Under the pieces are notes generated by a model. The model was not told the origin of the DNA and did no database searches. It saw only the letters and a program-made list of their open reading frames with translations. Positions 23,188 to 26,028 of a DNA stretch of 26,028 bases are shown here, in pieces. The stretch is taken from NCBI GenBank assembly GCA_030672805.1, contig DAOVFR010000004.1:1-26028 (forward strand). Direction: 5' to 3'. Source of the DNA: Candidatus Krumholzibacteriota bacterium (lineage in GTDB: Bacteria; Krumholzibacteriota; Krumholzibacteriia; Krumholzibacteriales; Krumholzibacteriaceae). A program made the position numbers and the translations under genes. How positions within the stretch are numbered: the stretch's first letter is position 1; the number at the start of each line of letters is the position of its first letter.

Positions 23188-23283
23188 GTGATTCTATGGA
23201 TGAAAAGACCCGCCGGATCGATTCCCGATCGATTTCACAGGGTTCATCGGCCTGTTTTTCCGGATTTCCCATGGTTCCACTGT

Positions 23284-23371
23284 CCGCAACCGTTGTCCCC
23301 GCAACCGTTTCCCGGACCGTTTGCCCCGCTATTTCCACAGCCCGCAACCGCTGTTTCCGCAACCACTTCCC
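23284..23371. repeat. degenerate tandem repeat of about 15 bases, core CCGCAACC
   Basis: Six units of 13-15 bases run head to tail. The exact core CCGCAACC occurs at 23284, 23299, 23342 and 23357, i.e. two pairs spaced 15 bases apart; the two middle units are diverged. A typical unit is CCGCAACCGTTTCCC. The array ends 35 bases before the -35 of the TonB-receptor promoter. It may be a tandem operator or a decayed minisatellite. Confidence 0.7.
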
Positions 23372-23405
23372 GACTTTCCCACCCGGCCCGTGCCCCCCGG
23401 CCGTA

Positions 23406-23435
23406 TTGACTTTCTTACCTGAGACATGGTATCAT
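23406..23435 (+). promoter_or_regulatory. probable promoter of the TonB-dependent receptor gene
   Basis: TTGACT (23406-23411) and TATCAT (23430-23435) have an 18-base spacer in an AT-rich patch. The start would be near 23442, giving an unusually long leader of about 177 bases before the ATG at 23619. Confidence 0.5.
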
Positions 23436-23460
23436 TATATAAGACCGTCGTGATTTCCCC

Positions 23461-23480
23461 TTCCGGAACGCTCCGGAGCG
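23461..23480. promoter_or_regulatory. adjacent palindromes just after the TonB-receptor promoter
   Basis: TTCCGGAA (23461-23468) and CGCTCCGGAGCG (23469-23480) are each perfect palindromes and abut. They lie about 20 bases after the predicted transcription start, where a repressor could bind or a small RNA hairpin form. Function is inference. Confidence 0.35.
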
Positions 23481-23515
23481 ATCGAGCGACCGTTTCGAGA
23501 AAGGAGCATCGGGGA

Positions 23516-23548
23516 ATGGCGGTCCGGAGATACGGATTTCATTTCTAA
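23516..23548 (+). CDS. possible 10-residue leader peptide
   Basis: ATG at 23516 opens a ten-codon frame (MAVRRYGFHF) ending in TAA at 23546-23548. AAAGGAG (23500-23506) stands nine bases before the ATG, a better ribosome-binding site than that of the receptor gene itself. It sits inside the predicted leader of the TonB receptor, 70 bases before that gene. Tiny frames arise easily by chance, so this is only a candidate. Confidence 0.3.
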   Translation: MAVRRYGFHF

Positions 23549-23618
23549 ATCTTTCTGCCTTTCCGAACATCCACGGAAGAATCGAAGCAGAGCCAGGGAC
23601 GGTTGTTACGGGTCTGCC

Positions 23619-25976
23619 ATGATTCGCTCTTTCCGTTTTCTGACTGTTTGCATTATTGCCTGTATCGCTATTGCTGCGATCCTGACCGTACCGGCTGCCG
23701 CCGCCCGCACCGCCCCCGGGGGCGCAATCACCGATCAGCCCACCGCCGTTTCCCGCGTTCTCCGCGGAACGGTCCACGAATGCCGGACCGGCATGCCGGT
23801 CGAGCTTGCCGTCGTGACCGTCATGGAATCTGGATTCATGACGCTCAGCGATTCGAAGGGATCGTTCTCGCTCGACCTGCCGTCGGGGGCATCGAGGGTG
23901 CACGTCAATGTCGTGCATGTCGCTTACGTGCAGGTTCCATCCGTCGAAGTGGATATCTCACGGGAAAGCCTGATCGACGTGTGCCTGGAATGGGAGATGT
24001 ACGAGACACCGGTAATAGAGGTCACCGCCGAGTTGCCGACGCTTCAGCCGCTGCTGCACGGGCGCATCGAGATGGATCCCGGCAGGCTGTCCGACGGGGC
24101 GATGTCGATCACCGATCCTCTTCACGCCCTTAAGAAAATGCCGCAGGTTACCGCCGGCGCCGATTTCGACGGCCGTTTCAGCCTGCACGGTTCGTCTCCC
24201 GACGCGAACGCATTCTTTCTCGACGGGCTGCTGTTCCCGTCTCCCTACCATCTCGGCGGGCTGTGCAGCATCTACGATGCGGCGAATATGAAGCGGTTCT
24301 GCTTCTCGCCGGCCCCGTTCACGGCCGCGGCACATGGCGCGACGGGAGCCGTTGTCGAGGTCGAGACGAAAGACGGGACACAGGGACAGGATGGGCGGGA
24401 GTTCTCACTCGGCCTGATGAGCTCGTCCATGTCCGATCAGCGCTTTTTCGCCGACGGCGCCGTTTTTACCTCGCTGCTCGCCCGAAGGAGCTATATCGAT
24501 CTCCTGTACGACACCTTCGCGGATAACCGGAACATGCAGATTCCTAACTTCTTCGACGTGCAGGCCGGCGTGACGATGTCGATCGATGAGCGGCGGTACG
24601 TGAAGGCGGGATTCCTGATTTCCGGTGACGAGATGTTCATGAACGCGGACGGTATCGTCGATAGTGAGGGGGAGCAGGCGACCGAGATCGGGTGGAGCCG
24701 CCGTATGGATGCGTTCTCGTTGACGTACGGTCTTCGGGAGGGGAAGGCGCCCGGCTGGACTGGAAGGGCGTTGCTCGGATGGCAGCCGTACCGCTCGAGT
24801 TTCGAGATCGGGGGAAGCGATGACGAGCGGATGGACTGGAAGGGTGGACGCGGGACGGTCCGTGTCGACCTCAGCCGCAGGCACGGTAACGGGATGATAG
24901 GCGTGGGACTCTTCACGTCCGTTTCGAGCATCGAGTACGATATTAACTTCGCACGCGGCTTCTGGCTGGCCGGGCGGAACGAGAACTCGGCGGTCAGGCT
25001 CGATAACGACGGCTGGGCATTCAGTACGAAGAACGGCCAGCGATGGCTCTACACCGGCACCTACGGGGAGTTCTCGTGGACGGGGGAGAGGACGGGTGTG
25101 CGTGTCGGTACGCGTCTCGAGGCGTTCGAACGCTCGAGGGAATTCTTCGCCGGTCCGAGGGTCACTGTCTACCGGAGCCTCCCAAAAGAGACGACACTGA
25201 TGCTTTCGGGCGGGTTTTTCGCCCGCGATCCGGCTGAAGATTTCGGGAATCCCGCGGTTATCGGCAGGGGGATCCGTACGGAGAAGGCCGGCCAGATGTC
25301 CCTCGGTGCGAGGAAACGTTTTGGCGGCGGCGTGCTGTTGCAACTCGGCGGGTTCGTCAGGCGCGAATGGGATCTGCCGGTGGAGGTTGAACCGGCCACG
25401 TTCCGGTCGGGCGGAGCCGGGAGAAGCGGCGGGCTCAGCATGGGGGCGGAGGGAAGATTCGGAAAAGTCGACGCCTTTGCGTCATACGCGTTCACGAGGG
25501 CCGAGAGGATGGACAGCCCCTACACACTGGCCTTCCGCCATGAAACAGACGGAGACCTTGTTACCGGGCTCGGCCCGGTGGAGGAGAGTCCTTACTGGTA
25601 CACATCTCCTTACGAGTACCGCCATTCATTTCAGCTCGAGGCGCGGGCAAACGTTACCGAGGCGTTCAGCGTCTCTTTCTCGTGGCGGCTGCATACGGGG
25701 CGTCCTTTCACGCCGATCGATGATGTGCACGAGCGGGCCGCCGGCGGGTACGTCGCTTCGGAAGGCCGGAAGATGTCCGACCGGCTCCCCCCGTATTCGA
25801 GAATCGACGTCCACGCGGAGTGGCGCTACCCGAGGGCCGCGGTTTTTGTGGAAGTTCTCAATCTCACGAACAGGCGGAACGTGTTCAATCTCCGGTACAA
25901 CATCGATTACTCGAGGAGGACCTTCTACCGGATGCTTCCGATCATGCCCGCTTTCGGCGTGAAGGTGTTCTTCTGA
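23619..25976 (+). CDS. TonB-dependent outer-membrane receptor with carboxypeptidase-like N-terminal domain
   Basis: The 785-residue protein has a signal peptide (about 1-29). A CarboxypepD_reg-like domain follows at about 47-125 (LRGTVHECRTGMPVELAVVTV, LSDSKGSFSLDLPSG). The plug domain (about 150-250) has MPQVTAGADFDGRFSLHGSSP and ANAFFLDGLLFPSPYHLGG. The long beta-barrel ends in VFVEVLNLTNRRNVFN and a C-terminal Phe (GVKVFF). This is the standard layout for receptors in the FCB group; the substrate (siderophore, vitamin, glycan or peptide) is unknown and no partner transporter is adjacent. No obvious TonB box is seen between signal and domain. The Shine-Dalgarno before ATG 23619 is weak. Confidence 0.9.
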   Translation: MIRSFRFLTVCIIACIAIAAILTVPAAAARTAPGGAITDQPTAVSRVLRGTVHECRTGMPVELAVVTVMESGFMTLSDSKGSFSLDLPSGASRVHVNVVHVAYVQVPSVEVDISRESLIDVCLEWEMYETPVIEVTAELPTLQPLLHGRIEMDPGRLSDGAMSITDPLHALKKMPQVTAGADFDGRFSLHGSSPDANAFFLDGLLFPSPYHLGGLCSIYDAANMKRFCFSPAPFTAAAHGATGAVVEVETKDGTQGQDGREFSLGLMSSSMSDQRFFADGAVFTSLLARRSYIDLLYDTFADNRNMQIPNFFDVQAGVTMSIDERRYVKAGFLISGDEMFMNADGIVDSEGEQATEIGWSRRMDAFSLTYGLREGKAPGWTGRALLGWQPYRSSFEIGGSDDERMDWKGGRGTVRVDLSRRHGNGMIGVGLFTSVSSIEYDINFARGFWLAGRNENSAVRLDNDGWAFSTKNGQRWLYTGTYGEFSWTGERTGVRVGTRLEAFERSREFFAGPRVTVYRSLPKETTLMLSGGFFARDPAEDFGNPAVIGRGIRTEKAGQMSLGARKRFGGGVLLQLGGFVRREWDLPVEVEPATFRSGGAGRSGGLSMGAEGRFGKVDAFASYAFTRAERMDSPYTLAFRHETDGDLVTGLGPVEESPYWYTSPYEYRHSFQLEARANVTEAFSVSFSWRLHTGRPFTPIDDVHERAAGGYVASEGRKMSDRLPPYSRIDVHAEWRYPRAAVFVEVLNLTNRRNVFNLRYNIDYSRRTFYRMLPIMPAFGVKVFF

Positions 25977-26028
25977 CGTATCATATCCTGCCGCTTCATG
26001 CACTCCGATATTATTCCATTCGCTAATA

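Larger units (their letters stand above)
23130..23618. other. divergent regulatory region between the FemAB-like and TonB-receptor genes
   Basis: No protein gene of normal size is supported in these 489 bases. They hold a minus-strand promoter candidate (23159-23187), a 15-base degenerate tandem repeat (23284-23371), a plus-strand promoter candidate (23406-23435), two adjacent palindromes (23461-23480) and a possible leader peptide (23516-23548). A 66-codon minus-strand open frame across the repeat has a TTG start without a ribosome-binding site and is not called. Confidence 0.6.

Noticed and set aside
23162..23362. 66-codon minus-strand open frame across the 15-base repeat
   Set aside because: TTG start with no ribosome-binding site; the open frame is a by-product of the 15-base (multiple of three) repeat period.
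23284..23371. Possible CRISPR array
   Set aside because: Units are about 15 bases, degenerate, with no spacers and no cas genes nearby.

Overview
The window looks like a chromosomal segment of a GC-rich Gram-negative (diderm) bacterium. It carries a complete Tol-Pal operon, a TonB-dependent receptor, an outer-membrane beta-barrel protein, lipobox-bearing proteins and periplasmic Spy/CpxP-like proteins. Several intergenic regions contain sigma-70-type promoters with 16-18 base spacers. The archaeal-type fructose-1,6-bisphosphate aldolase/phosphatase, the paired ECF sigma/zinc anti-sigma genes and the DUF4384 protein would fit a poorly sampled lineage such as the FCB-related candidate phyla. 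That placement is inference; no rRNA or phylogenetic marker settles it. I see no phage, IS element, CRISPR array, tRNA or rRNA.

Layout. 1-587: the end of an RNase Z-like metallo-hydrolase cut by the window edge. 730-2314: archaeal-type FBP aldolase/phosphatase and a small DUF4870/UPF0132-type membrane protein. 2505-6928: eight same-strand genes ending at a strong intrinsic terminator. They are ECF sigma, zinc anti-sigma, YbjQ-like protein, metallo-hydrolase, a second ECF sigma, a second zinc anti-sigma and two Spy/CnrX-like periplasmic proteins. This is the best candidate for an envelope or metal stress-sensing locus. 7007-9157 (minus): an aminotransferase overlapping an outer-membrane protein gene, followed by a frameshifted C-terminal remnant of an ArsB/NhaD/SLC13-type transporter. 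9307-12343: a thiamine-binding-family protein (+), then PgeF and a strange exported DUF4384 protein (both minus). The DUF4384 protein has a CxxCH motif, a Tyr/Trp-rich segment and a long Arg/Ser tail.

12731-17414: tolQ-tolR-tolA-tolB-pal-cpoB, the inner-membrane motor, periplasmic linker, beta-propeller, outer-membrane lipoprotein and coordinator of outer-membrane constriction. Two overlapping CNNM/CorC-type membrane proteins follow (17471-19736). 19772-21158 (minus): AcpS followed by a stand-alone RecB-type nuclease with all visible residues for catalysis and an Fe-S cluster. 21282-22157: a radical SAM protein with its own promoter. 22170-23129 (minus): a FemAB/GNAT-like acyltransferase. 23130-23618: a divergent regulatory region with a 15-base degenerate tandem repeat, promoters in both directions and a possible 10-codon leader peptide. 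23619-25976: a TonB-dependent receptor.

Most of the window is envelope biology: building it (Tol-Pal, PgeF, FemAB-like protein), transport across it (TonB receptor, CNNM proteins) and sensing its state (ECF/anti-sigma/Spy genes). The least explained items are the DUF4384-RS protein, the double ECF module and the stand-alone Fe-S nuclease.
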